64,000 nucleotides of DNA. Source: Pseudomonadota bacterium. GTDB lineage: Bacteria > Pseudomonadota > Gammaproteobacteria > Burkholderiales > Rhodocyclaceae. Numbering within the stretch: position 1 is the stretch's first letter; each line of letters opens with the position of its first letter. The notes under the pieces are model-generated. The model was not told where the DNA came from. It saw only the letters and a list, made by a program, of their open reading frames with translations, and did not search any database. Shown piece after piece: positions 41,233 to 49,951 of the stretch. A program made the translations under genes and the position numbers. The DNA is taken from contig JAFEDK010000025.1 of the NCBI GenBank assembly GCA_018241665.1, positions 62,001 through 126,000 on the forward strand. The letters run 5' to 3'.

Positions 41233-41337
41233 GGGGAAACCCCACAGGGGAAACCCCACAGGGGAAACCCCACAGGGGAAACCCCACAGGGGAAACCCCA
41301 CAGGGGAAACCCCACAGGGGAAACTCCACAGGGGACA
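41226..41337. repeat. Seven exact plus one diverged copy of a 14-bp unit right of REP copy 8
   Basis: The unit CCCCACAGGGGAAA starts inside the REP end (41226) and repeats exactly to 41323, with a variant copy at 41324-41337. Each unit can fold as CCCC-ACA-GGGG. Confidence 0.95.
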
Positions 41338-41368
41338 CGGGAAGTCGTCCCCATGCGGAGGCTCGGGC

Positions 41369-42778
41369 TTACTTTTTCCGCCGCAGCATCAGGCCGCCGA
41401 GGCCGAGAGCCGCCAGCGTCAGGCTGGCCGGCTCGGGGATGCGTTGGGCCTGGTAGCCGGCGAGCACGTCGCCGCTGATGCCGAGCACGAAGAACTGGTT
41501 GGGGTTGGCGGTGGGGTTGCCATTGACGCCGACGCTATCCAGGAAGTCGTTGTCGTTGGTGACGATCAGGGTGTGCTGCAGCACGCCGTCCACCAGCACG
41601 TCGGGGCCGAAGGCGAGGCCTTCGATCTTGGCCGGGATCGTGCGGTCGGTATAGCCGTTGGCCTTCAGCAGCGCAGCCAGGTCCACGAACAGGCTCTTGC
41701 CGACGGCCTTGGCGGCCAGCGCGCTTTCGCCGGTGACGCCGCTGACGTCCTGGCCCGTGCTCAGGTCCACCTGGAAGATCTTCTTGAAGCCGGCCTTGGA
41801 GTCGTCGCCGAGGCCCTTGCCGTCCCGCTCGTCGATCAGGAACTGGTGGTCGTTGATGGCCACGATCTCGCTGATGCTGGTGTACTTGGGCTTGGCGGCG
41901 GTGCCGATGTTCTCCAGCTGGTAGGCGTATTCGTGGGTGAGCTTGCCGGTGGCCAGGTCCACGGTGACGATGCGCACCACGCCGGCGTTGGTGCCGCCGT
42001 CCTGGGCCAGCGGGCTCTGCATGATGCCGACCAGGGTCTTGCCGTCCGGCGTGATGGCCAGGCCTTCCATGCCCTTGTTGGCGACGCGGCCGCTGCTGTT
42101 GCCGGCGATCTCGGCGTCGCCGGAGGCGGACAGGTTGGAGGCCGCGAACTTCTCCGGCAGCGTGATCACGCCGGTGCGCTCGCCGGTCGCGCGGTCGAAG
42201 CGGTAGATGTAGGGGCCGTACTCGTCGGAGATATAGACGCTCTTGCCGCTGGCGGCGACGCGGATGCCTTCCGGGTCGAAGCGGGCATTGGCGCTGTTGG
42301 TGGACAGCCCGGTGGCGAAGGCATCGGAGCGGCCGGTGAAGTAGTTCTGGCCGCTGCCGCCGGTCAGCACCGGGGCGCTGCCGTAGTTGAGGGCGGTGGC
42401 GCTGGACAGCAGCGTGGTGGCGTTCAGCACCGGGCTGAGGGTGGCGACGCTGCCGGCGCTGAAGCTGGCCGAGGACAGGCCCAGGCTGAGGGTCTGGAAG
42501 CGGGGAATCCAGCTGGTGGTGTTATCCACCGCGGGGTTCCAGGTGGTGGCGTTGGGGCCACGGTCCGGCGTCAGCAGGAAGCTGTCGCCGCCAGCCCAGG
42601 CGACGGCGGAGCCGAGGCCGCCGAGGATATTGGCGGCGGCGCCGTTTTCCAGGGTGCCGGTGAGGCCGGACAGATCGGCGCCGGACAGGCTGCCCTTGCC
42701 GATCAGCGCAACGCCGGCATGGGCGGAGGTGGCGATGAGGGCGGGGATGAGAAGGGCGAGCAAACGGGGGGCGAACAT
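41369..42778 (-). CDS. PEP-CTERM protein with esterase-like/phytase-like domain
   Basis: 469 aa. Signal peptide (FAPRLLALLIPALIATSAHAG). The body has phytase-like/esterase-like propeller motifs: PDRGPNATTWNPAVDNTTSW, FDPEGIRVAASGKSVYISDEYGPYIYRFD, KGMEGLAITPDGKTLVGIMQSPL and DRDGKGLGDDSKAGFKKIF. The C-terminus RIPEPASLTLAALGLGGLMLRRKK is a PEP-CTERM sorting signal (PEP motif, helix, basic tail), so it is probably anchored or exported via exosortase. Metal-dependent phosphomonoesterase activity is a family guess. AAGGAG precedes the ATG. Confidence 0.87.
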   Translation of the reverse strand: MFAPRLLALLIPALIATSAHAGVALIGKGSLSGADLSGLTGTLENGAAANILGGLGSAVAWAGGDSFLLTPDRGPNATTWNPAVDNTTSWIPRFQTLSLGLSSASFSAGSVATLSPVLNATTLLSSATALNYGSAPVLTGGSGQNYFTGRSDAFATGLSTNSANARFDPEGIRVAASGKSVYISDEYGPYIYRFDRATGERTGVITLPEKFAASNLSASGDAEIAGNSSGRVANKGMEGLAITPDGKTLVGIMQSPLAQDGGTNAGVVRIVTVDLATGKLTHEYAYQLENIGTAAKPKYTSISEIVAINDHQFLIDERDGKGLGDDSKAGFKKIFQVDLSTGQDVSGVTGESALAAKAVGKSLFVDLAALLKANGYTDRTIPAKIEGLAFGPDVLVDGVLQHTLIVTNDNDFLDSVGVNGNPTANPNQFFVLGISGDVLAGYQAQRIPEPASLTLAALGLGGLMLRRKK

Positions 42779-42883
42779 CGGGGAAACTCCTTGCGGGTCG
42801 GGTAGCGGAATTGACTAACGCTACGCGGCCCGCATTTCGCCGAAGTTACGCCTCCCTCAGTTTGCAAAGGTTTGCAGTGTTGT

Positions 42884-44698
42884 TCAGGCGGCCTCTTCCT
42901 CGGCGGCCCGCTCCTCCAGTTGCAGTGCCCACATCTGCGCGTAGGCGCCGCCGTGGGCGAGCAGTTCGGCATGGCTGCCGCGCTCGACGACGCGGCCCTG
43001 GTCGAGGACCAGGATCTCGTCGGCGTTCATCACCGTGGACAGGCGGTGGGCGATGACCAGCGTGGTGCGGCCGCGGGCGGCGGCGTCGAGCTGGGCCTGG
43101 ATGGCCTTCTCGGTCTTCGAGTCGAGGGCCGAGGTGGCTTCGTCGAAGATCAGGATGTCCGGGTTCTTCAGCAGCGTGCGGGCGATGGCCACGCGCTGCT
43201 TCTCGCCGCCGGAGAGCTTGAGGCCGCGCTCGCCGACGCGGCTCTGCCAGCCGTCCGGCAGGCGGGCGATGAAGTCCTCAAGCTGGGCGGCACGGGCGGC
43301 GGCCTCCACTTCCTCGCGGCTGGCGTCCGGGCGGCCGTACTGGATGTTGTAGAGCAGGGTGTCGTTGAACAGCACGGTGTCCTGCGGAACGATGCCGATG
43401 GCGGCGCGCAGGCTGTCCTGGGTGAGGTTGCGGATGTCCTGGCCGTTGATGCGCACCGCGCCGCCCTGCACGTCGTAGAAGCGGAACAGCAGGCGCGCCA
43501 GCGTGGACTTGCCGGAGCCGGAGTGGCCGACCACCGCCACCGTCTGGCCGGCGGGGATGGTGAAATCGACGTTGTGGAGGATCGAGCGGTTCGGGTCGTA
43601 GGCGAAGTTGACGCCGTCGAAGGCGACGCTGGCCGGGCCGCGGGCGAGCGCATGGGCGCCGGCACTGTCGGCGACTTCCCGATGGGTCGAGAGCAGGTCG
43701 AACATGCGCTCGATGTCGGTGAGGGCCTGGCGGATCTCCCGGTACAGCACGCCGAGGAAGTTGAGCGGGATGTAGAGCTGGATCAGGAAGGCATTGACCA
43801 GCACCAGGTCGCCGAGGGTCATGCGCCCGGCTGCCACGCCGTCGGCGGCGCGCCACATCATCGCGGTGACGCCGACGGCGATGATCGCCGCCTGGCCCAT
43901 GTTGAGGAGGGACAGGGACTTCTGGTTCTTGATCTGGGCGGCCGTCCACTTCTTCAGCTCGGTGTCGTAGCGGCGTGTTTCGAAGGCCTCGTTGTTGAAG
44001 TACTTCACCGTCTCGAAGTTGATCAGGCTGTCGATGGCCCGTGCGTTGGCGGCCGAGTCCAGCTCGTTGGCCTGGCGGCGCAGCGCGGTGCGCCAGTTGG
44101 TGACCTTGAAGGTGAAGGTGATGTAGAGCGCCAGCGTGACGACGGTGATGATCGCGAAGCTGGGTTCGTACTTCACCAGCAGGATGCCCAGCACCAGGCC
44201 GATTTCAACGAAGGTCGGCAGGATGGAGTACAGCGTGTAGCTGATCAGCGAGCCGATGGAGCGGGTGCCGCGCTCGATGTCGCGGGTCAGGCCGCCGGTC
44301 TGGCGTTCCAGGTGGAAGCGCAGCGACAGCGCATGCAAATGGCCGAAGACTTGCAGCGAGATTTCGCGCACCGCCTCCTGGGTGACCCGCGCGAAGACGA
44401 TCTCGCGCAGCTCGGTGAACAGTGAGGTGGAGAAGCGCAGCACGCCGTAGGCCACCAGCAGCGCCGCCGGCACCACGATGAAGGCCTGGGAGCGGGAGAT
44501 GTCGAGGCCATCCACCAGTTGCTTGAAGATCAGCGGTACGGTGACGTTGGCGAACTTGGCGGAGATCAGGCAGCCGAGGGCGAACAGCATTCGCCACTTG
44601 TAGGCCCACAGGTAGGGCAGCAGCTTCTTGATGGTCTGCCAGTCGTGGCGTTCGCCGGAGGCGGGCAAAGGGGCGGGGCCGGAGGGGGAGCGTCGCAT
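42884..44698 (-). CDS. Atm1/HMT1-type ABC exporter (fused permease and ATPase)
   Basis: 604 aa from ATG 44698. A six-helix ABC membrane domain (LPYLWAYKWRMLFALGCLISAKFANVTVPLIFKQLVD and on) precedes the ATPase with Walker A GHSGSGKSTLARLLFRFYD, IVPQDTVLFNDTLLYNI (Atm1/HMT1-specific), signature LSGGEKQRVAIARTLL and Walker B ILIFDEATSALD. Atm1 homologues export glutathione-linked sulfur or metal compounds. A longer frame to 44737 would run through a REP-like half element and is unlikely. The ribosome site is weak. Confidence 0.9.
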   Translation of the reverse strand: MRRSPSGPAPLPASGERHDWQTIKKLLPYLWAYKWRMLFALGCLISAKFANVTVPLIFKQLVDGLDISRSQAFIVVPAALLVAYGVLRFSTSLFTELREIVFARVTQEAVREISLQVFGHLHALSLRFHLERQTGGLTRDIERGTRSIGSLISYTLYSILPTFVEIGLVLGILLVKYEPSFAIITVVTLALYITFTFKVTNWRTALRRQANELDSAANARAIDSLINFETVKYFNNEAFETRRYDTELKKWTAAQIKNQKSLSLLNMGQAAIIAVGVTAMMWRAADGVAAGRMTLGDLVLVNAFLIQLYIPLNFLGVLYREIRQALTDIERMFDLLSTHREVADSAGAHALARGPASVAFDGVNFAYDPNRSILHNVDFTIPAGQTVAVVGHSGSGKSTLARLLFRFYDVQGGAVRINGQDIRNLTQDSLRAAIGIVPQDTVLFNDTLLYNIQYGRPDASREEVEAAARAAQLEDFIARLPDGWQSRVGERGLKLSGGEKQRVAIARTLLKNPDILIFDEATSALDSKTEKAIQAQLDAAARGRTTLVIAHRLSTVMNADEILVLDQGRVVERGSHAELLAHGGAYAQMWALQLEERAAEEEAA

Positions 44699-44710
44699 TT
44701 TTTTCTGGAT

Positions 44711-44732
44711 GTGGGGGCGAGTAGATTCGCCC
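44711..44732. repeat. Single REP-like half element (variant)
   Basis: GTGGGGGCGAGTAGATTCGC(CC): same head and GGGCGA/TTCGCCC stem but a different loop (GTAGA), with no partner arm. It lies between the Atm1-like gene and REP copy 9. Confidence 0.75.
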
Positions 44733-44775
44733 GGCAAACGTGGTTGGACGACGCCAATTGTAGGTGCGACCCCCC

Positions 44776-44844
44776 TGTGGGGGCGAATTCATTCGCCCTC
44801 GACAAGTAAGACGACCTCCGTGGGCGAATGAATTCGCCCCCACA
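44776..44844. repeat. REP/BIME-like element, copy 9
   Basis: TGTGGGGGCG arm, 23-nt spacer, inverted arm ending CCCCCACA, between the LysE and Atm1-like genes. Confidence 0.9.
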
Positions 44845-44862
44845 GGGAAGCCTGCTTGGGCT

Positions 44863-45489
44863 TTAGTTGTCGCTGGCGAGCAGGCGCAGGGCGAGGCCGA
44901 TGAACAGCGCGCCGCACAGGCGGTCGAGCCAGGGGCCGAGGCGCGGGCGGCGGGCGAGCAGGCGGCCGATGGTACCGGCGGCCAGCGCCAGTCCACCGAA
45001 CACGACGACGGTCTGGGCCGCGAAGACGGTGCCGAAGACCAGCATCTGCAGGCTCGGGTTGCCGGCGGCCGGGTCGGTGAATTGGGGCAGGAAGGCCAGG
45101 AAGAACAGGCCGACCTTGGGGTTCAGCGCGTTGGCGACAAAGCCGCGGCGCAGGTCACGCTGCCACGGCTGGGGCGGCAGGCCGGCCGCTGGGGACAGGC
45201 CGCCACTGCTGCGCAGGGCCTGGATGCCCAGCCACAGCAGCCAGGCTGCGCCGGCCAGCTTGACCGCCAGCAGCAGGGCGGGGGAGGTGCGCACCAGCGC
45301 GGCGATGCCGAGGGCGGCCCAGGCGGTGTGGGTTGCGCAGCCGGCCGCGCAGCCGATGCCGAAGGCCAGGCCGGCGCGTCGGCCGCGGGCCAGGCTGTGG
45401 CCGATCACCATCAGGTTGTCGGGTCCCGGCGCGAGGGTGATCAGGACAGAGATGCCGAGAAAGGCGAGGAGGGTGTCGAGGCTGGGCAT
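44863..45489 (-). CDS. LysE/RhtB-family amino acid exporter
   Basis: 208 aa with about six helices. The N-terminal signature is ITLAPGPDNLMVIGHSLARGRRAGLAFGIGCAAGC, and GFVANALNPKVGLFFLAFLPQF is the conserved N-P-K-x-x-x-F-F motif. It probably exports amino acids or related metabolites by proton exchange. It stands alone between two gene clusters. Confidence 0.92.
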   Translation of the reverse strand: MPSLDTLLAFLGISVLITLAPGPDNLMVIGHSLARGRRAGLAFGIGCAAGCATHTAWAALGIAALVRTSPALLLAVKLAGAAWLLWLGIQALRSSGGLSPAAGLPPQPWQRDLRRGFVANALNPKVGLFFLAFLPQFTDPAAGNPSLQMLVFGTVFAAQTVVVFGGLALAAGTIGRLLARRPRLGPWLDRLCGALFIGLALRLLASDN

Positions 45490-45556
45490 GGCGCCCGATT
45501 CTCGGCGGCGCGGCCGGGGGCGTCAATGCGTGATGCCCCCGGCCGCTCGGCAGACG

Positions 45557-46690
45557 TCAGTGCCGGTGAGTGCCGTCTTCCATGCACAGGACTGCCGGGT
45601 CGTTGAGGGCGGCCTCACCCATTCGTTGCAGGTTGTCGAGAACGCGCATGGAGGACTGCTCCATCGAGTCCAGATGGCGGAGTACCGCGCTCATGTCTCC
45701 GTCGGCATAAGACTGCAGGACGTTGACGCCGGCCCGGTGCACCTCGATGTGCGGCGGTTCGACCTCCCGGTAGCCGGGCAACTGGCTGAAGCAGGCGCGG
45801 CCTTCGCCTTCGTAGTACCACTTGCCGAGACGGCAGGCGGTGTGGGTGGCGAGTTCGGAGGCCTTGAGGTCGAGCAGGCCGAAGACTGCCAGGTAGATGC
45901 GGAACTTGAAGACGATGTGGTCGATCTTGGCGACTTCGACGAAGCTCTTCGCCGCGCTGCCGGCGATGACATTCTCCATGTTGGCGGACAGGCCCATCAG
46001 CAGGCGCATGTCCTCGGTGGCCCGCTGGCCGCGCGTGCTGAAGCGGCTGGATGCCTCGGCAAGGCGCTGCATACTGTCCCGCGCCTTGGTCGAGTCATCA
46101 TGGATGCGCTCCACCAGGGTCGAGATGTCGGCGGTGGCGCTGGAGGTCCGCTCGGCCAGCTTGCGAACTTCATCCGCGACGACCGCGAAGCCCCGTCCCG
46201 CCTCGCCCGCACGGGCGGCCTCGATGGCGGCGTTGAGGGCCAGCAGGTTGGTCTGGTCTGCGACGCCGCGGATCAGATTGACGATGGCGCCGATCTCGTC
46301 GGCCCGTTGGGCAAGGGTGTCCACCTCGGTGGCGGATCTTTCCGATTCGCTCGCCAGGCGCTGCAGGCTCTCGGCGATCTCGGTGGTGGCCTGGCCGCTG
46401 GCCTTGGACACATGGGCGGCCTCGACCGCCTTGTCCTTCTCCTCGTGCAGCAGGCCGGCCATCTCGGCCAGGCTGCCCTGGGCACCGGTCAGGGACGAGC
46501 CGAACTCGGCCATGCGTTGCACGACGCCGAGCAGGTTCTCGCACTGGACGCGCTTTTCGTCTTCCGCCCGGCGCAAGGCGTCGATTTCCTGCCGCAGCGC
46601 CTCGTTGTCGCCCTGCAATCTAGCTTCCCGCTCTCCGCCGCTGCGGAGTTGGGCCTGGAGCTTTTCGTATTCTGATCTGCTGATCCACAT
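45557..46690 (-). CDS. Soluble methyl-accepting chemotaxis protein with C-terminal CZB zinc domain
   Basis: 377 aa, no membrane helix. An N-terminal coiled coil (1-70) precedes an MCP signalling domain with the hairpin tip [43 protein letters not shown] (around 140-180). The C-terminal CZB domain (about 260-360) has [33 protein letters not shown] and PHIEVHRAG, whose His and Cys bind zinc. CZB receptors report zinc or hypochlorous acid, often to diguanylate-cyclase or chemotaxis pathways. It is cytoplasmic. Confidence 0.9.
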   Translation of the reverse strand: MWISRSEYEKLQAQLRSGGEREARLQGDNEALRQEIDALRRAEDEKRVQCENLLGVVQRMAEFGSSLTGAQGSLAEMAGLLHEEKDKAVEAAHVSKASGQATTEIAESLQRLASESERSATEVDTLAQRADEIGAIVNLIRGVADQTNLLALNAAIEAARAGEAGRGFAVVADEVRKLAERTSSATADISTLVERIHDDSTKARDSMQRLAEASSRFSTRGQRATEDMRLLMGLSANMENVIAGSAAKSFVEVAKIDHIVFKFRIYLAVFGLLDLKASELATHTACRLGKWYYEGEGRACFSQLPGYREVEPPHIEVHRAGVNVLQSYADGDMSAVLRHLDSMEQSSMRVLDNLQRMGEAALNDPAVLCMEDGTHRH

Positions 46691-46957
46691 TATCTTGCCT
46701 GACTATGCTGATCGGGATGCGTGATCCCGGCGTGATGACGCGTGTCGCTTCGGTATGAAGCTCTGCCTTATAACGGTTGGCGGGGCAACATCACGATTGT
46801 GCGAGCGCTGATTTTGTTACGCCTTGTGAAAAGTCAATGAATTTGATGTTATTGGTGTATTTGGTGTTTTGTTCTCCGTGCCGGCGCGGCCTTGGATCAG
46901 GTAACCCGGCGCGGTGCGCCGTGGGGGGCAGAGGGCAAACCCCTGGTCGAGCCGTGC
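46691..46957. other. Intergenic region upstream of the CZB chemoreceptor
   Basis: It contains a dyad CGGGAT-GCGTG-ATCCCG (46713-46729) close to the receptor's start codon, a possible operator, and an AT-rich tract at 46800-46870. No gene is seen. Confidence 0.5.
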
Positions 46958-46973
46958 TGTCACGAAGCCGACA
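46958..46973. promoter_or_regulatory. NifA upstream activator sequence
   Basis: TGT-CACGAAGCCG-ACA is an exact TGT-N10-ACA. It is centred about 90 bp upstream of the start predicted from the sigma-54 element at 47028-47044, the standard distance for NifA. Confidence 0.72.
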
Positions 46974-47027
46974 AAATGCGGGCGCTTGTCGGATTTCCGG
47001 GGCGTGCCGGGGGCGATGAGGGGCGGC

Positions 47028-47044
47028 CTGGCCGCGTCTTTGCT
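47028..47044 (+). promoter_or_regulatory. Sigma-54 promoter of the SagB-like operon
   Basis: CTGGCCGCGTCTTTGCT has TGGC-N7-TTGC and a perfect TTGCT at -12. Predicted start is about 47055, 61 nt before the ATG. Confidence 0.75.
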
Positions 47045-47115
47045 CGATGTGCGTGAGCCGGGAGGGTGGGCACCGATCTTGCTGAACCGGGGCGAACCCA
47101 TTTTGCGCCCGCATC

Positions 47116-48717
47116 ATGTCCGAGACTCTCGCCGCTCCGCCCGAGGCCGTTTCTACACCCCCGTCTGCCGCGGCGGTGGTGCAGGCCTACCATCAGCGGA
47201 CCAAGCATCGCTTCGAAGCCTATGCCGCCGGCCCCGGCACGCTGGACTGGGATGCCCAGCCGGCGGCTTTCCGTCACTACGAGGGCGTGCCGCCGATAGC
47301 GCTGCCGCTGGCCCGCGCCGAGCATCTGACGGCGGCGCCGGTGACCCCGGCCATTCCCGATCTGGCCAGCATCGGTGCGCTGCTGCATCTGTCCTTCGGC
47401 CTGACTGCCTGGAAGACCCTCGGGCCCGACCGCTGGGCGGTACGCGCCAATCCGTCGAGCGGCAACCTGCATCCGGTCGAAGCCTACGTGCTGGTGGCCG
47501 GCGTTCCGGCGTTGGCCGACGGGCTTTACCACTACCGGCCGGAGATCCACGCGCTGGAGCTGCGCGCGGTGCATCTGCAGCCGCTGGCGGCCGGCCCGGT
47601 GCTGGCGGTCGGCCTGTCCTGCGTGATGTGGCGGGAGGCCTGGAAGTACGGCGAGCGTGCTTTCCGCTACTGCCAGCTGGATACCGGCCACGCCCAGGCC
47701 TGCCTCGATTACGCGGCGGCCCTGCTGGGCTGGCGGATGGCCGAGCAGCCCCAGGTCGGCAGCCATACGCTGGCGGCCCTGCTGGGGCTGGACCGGGCGG
47801 CCGAGTTCCCTGGCCGGCGCGCCGAGGTCAGTCAGGAGGAGGCGGAGCTGCTGCTGACCGTGGATTTCGCCGGTGGTGCCACCTGGCTGGATCCGCTGGC
47901 CTTGCATGAGGCCGCCGGGGCGGCTCGTTGGCAGGGCGTGGCCAGCCTGATCGACCGCTTCCCGATGTTCCGCTGGCCAGTCATCGCCGAAGTGGCGGCG
48001 GCGACGCGGCGTGCCGACGACAGCGGCGCGGCGCCCAACCCGCAGCGCATCCCGCGCGTGCAGCCGGCGTCCCTGATCCTGCGGCGGCGCAGCGCCCAGC
48101 GCTTCGACCCGGCCCACGTGATGGGGCGGGCCGATTTCGATCACCTGCTGGAAGCCCTGCGCCCGGCGGCGGGCGCGCGCATCGGCCTGCTGATGTTCGT
48201 CCATCGGGTCGAAGGCCTGGCGCCCGGCGTCTACTTCCTGCCCCGTGGGCCTGTCGATGGCGCCATGGCGGCGCGCCTGCAGGCCCGCTACAAGCTGCTG
48301 CCGGTGGCCGGCCTGCCCGCCGCCGACACCCTCTTCAGCCTGGCCCCGGCAGACCCGCTGGAGCTGCGCCGGGTGGCGCGCAGCCTGCACTGCCACCAGG
48401 ACATCGCGTCGAACGCCTGCATCGCCTTCGGCATGCTGGCGCCCTTCGCCGAGCTGGTGGATGCCGATCCGCCGGCCTACCGCGAGCTGTACCGGGAGGC
48501 CGGCGCCCTCGGCCAGGTGCTCTACCTGGAAGCCGAGGCGCTGGGCCTGCGCGGTACCGGCATCGGCTGCTTCTTCGATGACCCGGTGCACGGCGTGGCC
48601 GGTCTCGACGACGGCGCCTTCCAGACCCTTTATCACTTCACCATCGGCCTGCCGGTCAGCGACGGCCGCGTTGAAACCACGCCGCCCTACCCGGGGCGCA
48701 AGGATGTCCTGCGATGA
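47116..48717 (+). CDS. Tandem SagB/ThcOx-like nitroreductase-family flavoprotein
   Basis: 533 aa containing two nitroreductase-like halves. Half one (about 60-270) has RANPSSGNLHPVEAYVLV and LDTGHAQACLDYAAALLGW. Half two (about 310-525) has LILRRRSAQRFDP, LHCHQDIASNACIAFGML and GQVLYLEAEALGLRGTGIGCFFDD. SagB/ThcOx enzymes are FMN oxidases, best known for azoline oxidation in peptide natural products. No precursor peptide or YcaO gene is nearby. The NifA/sigma-54 promoter instead suggests a role during nitrogen fixation. Its stop overlaps the next start by 4 bp. Confidence 0.87.
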   Translation: MSETLAAPPEAVSTPPSAAAVVQAYHQRTKHRFEAYAAGPGTLDWDAQPAAFRHYEGVPPIALPLARAEHLTAAPVTPAIPDLASIGALLHLSFGLTAWKTLGPDRWAVRANPSSGNLHPVEAYVLVAGVPALADGLYHYRPEIHALELRAVHLQPLAAGPVLAVGLSCVMWREAWKYGERAFRYCQLDTGHAQACLDYAAALLGWRMAEQPQVGSHTLAALLGLDRAAEFPGRRAEVSQEEAELLLTVDFAGGATWLDPLALHEAAGAARWQGVASLIDRFPMFRWPVIAEVAAATRRADDSGAAPNPQRIPRVQPASLILRRRSAQRFDPAHVMGRADFDHLLEALRPAAGARIGLLMFVHRVEGLAPGVYFLPRGPVDGAMAARLQARYKLLPVAGLPAADTLFSLAPADPLELRRVARSLHCHQDIASNACIAFGMLAPFAELVDADPPAYRELYREAGALGQVLYLEAEALGLRGTGIGCFFDDPVHGVAGLDDGAFQTLYHFTIGLPVSDGRVETTPPYPGRKDVLR

Positions 48718-49547
48718 GTTCCATGACCACTTCCACTTCTACTGCCACCGGCTTCGTCCGCATCGATGCGGATGCCGCCGCCGATCTGATCCACCGCCGC
48801 GGCAGCGCGACGCTGCCAGCCCTGGCGGTGTTCGACGTGCGCGATCGGGCGACCTTCGAGCGGCGCCACATCACCGGGGCCGAGCACCTCACCGAGGCCC
48901 TGCTCGGCGGCACGATCCGCCGCCTGCCGAAAAGCACGCCGGTGCTGATCTACTGCTACCACGGCAATGCCAGTCAGGTGTATGCGGAGATGTTCTCCGA
49001 TTTCCGCTTCGTCGAGGTGTATAGCGTGGACGGTGGTTTCGAACCCCTCAACGCGGCGCTGGCCCGGCGTACCGGCGGCCTTGCCTCGGTGGCCCTGCCG
49101 GCTGCCGCCAGCGATGCGCTGCGCGCCTTCGTCGCCGAGTTCGACTTCGACCCGAGCGACCTGGACGCGCCGCGCGCCCAGGGGCTCACGCCGCTGATGC
49201 GGGCGGCCTTCGCCGGCTCCGCCGAACTGGTGGACGAACTGCTGGCGGCCGGGGTCAATCCGGCCCGCCGCAACGGCGACGGCAACAACGCCCTGTGGCT
49301 GGCCTGCGTGTCGCGGGACAAGGCGACGCTGGCGCGCCTCATCGCGGCCGGCATCGACGTGGACAACGTCAATGAGACGGGGGCGACCTGCCTGATGTAC
49401 GCGTCTTCAAGCGGCCGGGCCGAGGTGGTCGAGGTACTGCTGGCCGCCGGTGCCGATCCCTACATCCGCAACTTCGACGATGCCCGCGCGGTGGACCTGG
49501 CGTCCACCCTGGCCTGCCTGAAGCTGCTGCGCCACACCGCCAACTGA
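48714..49547 (+). CDS. Rhodanese-ankyrin repeat fusion protein
   Basis: 277 aa. Rhodanese domain about 12-115 with the active loop LIYCYHGNASQVY (Cys81) and HITGAEHL. Ankyrin repeats about 150-275: QGLTPLMRAAFAGSAELVDELLAAGVNPARRNGDGNNALWLACVSRD and on, ending DPYIRNFDDARAVDLA. Rhodaneses carry persulfide sulfur, and ankyrins give protein docking. It is coupled to the SagB-like gene (ATGA overlap). Sulfur delivery to a nitrogenase-related cofactor or to the flavoprotein is speculation. Confidence 0.9.
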   Translation: MSSMTTSTSTATGFVRIDADAAADLIHRRGSATLPALAVFDVRDRATFERRHITGAEHLTEALLGGTIRRLPKSTPVLIYCYHGNASQVYAEMFSDFRFVEVYSVDGGFEPLNAALARRTGGLASVALPAAASDALRAFVAEFDFDPSDLDAPRAQGLTPLMRAAFAGSAELVDELLAAGVNPARRNGDGNNALWLACVSRDKATLARLIAAGIDVDNVNETGATCLMYASSSGRAEVVEVLLAAGADPYIRNFDDARAVDLASTLACLKLLRHTAN

Positions 49548-49571
49548 ACGAAGCCCGACAGGAGAACCGCG

Positions 49572-49889
49572 ATGAACAAGTTCCGCTCGATTGCCTACCT
49601 GATGGAACAGGTGGAAGGACCCTTGTCCCGTGCCGGGGTGGTGGTCAGCGAGGCCTGGCGTGACAACGAGCAGGCGGTGGGCTTCTTCAGCCACGGGGAC
49701 GTCGGGCTGGCAGCCTACGTGTATACCTATGGCCAGACCGCCGGGCGTTATGGCATCAACCTCGATTTCCCGGAGCCGGACGGCTCGCCGCTGCTGCCGG
49801 TGCCGACCAGCGCCGAGAACCTGCCGCTGGCGGCGATCGTGCAGATGCTGCTGGAGCATTTCGAGGTGCCGGTGACGGCGCTGGCCTGA
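49572..49889 (+). CDS. Small conserved hypothetical protein, third gene of the SagB-like operon
   Basis: 105 aa, acidic and soluble, no cysteine. It starts MNKFRSIAYLMEQVEGPL and includes GDVGLAAYVYTYGQTAGRYGINLDFPEP. An AGGAGAAC ribosome site lies 24 bp after the rhodanese-ankyrin stop. I do not recognise the family. Operon position suggests NifA-type co-expression. Confidence 0.75.
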   Translation: MNKFRSIAYLMEQVEGPLSRAGVVVSEAWRDNEQAVGFFSHGDVGLAAYVYTYGQTAGRYGINLDFPEPDGSPLLPVPTSAENLPLAAIVQMLLEHFEVPVTALA

Positions 49890-49951
49890 CCTGCGTCGGC
49901 TACGTCCACGGCCACACGGGCGCCGCTTTGCGGTGTTCGTGGCGTTTGCGT

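Noticed and set aside
41055-41337. CRISPR-like array
   Set aside because: The 13- and 14-bp units are directly adjacent with no spacers, and there are no cas genes.
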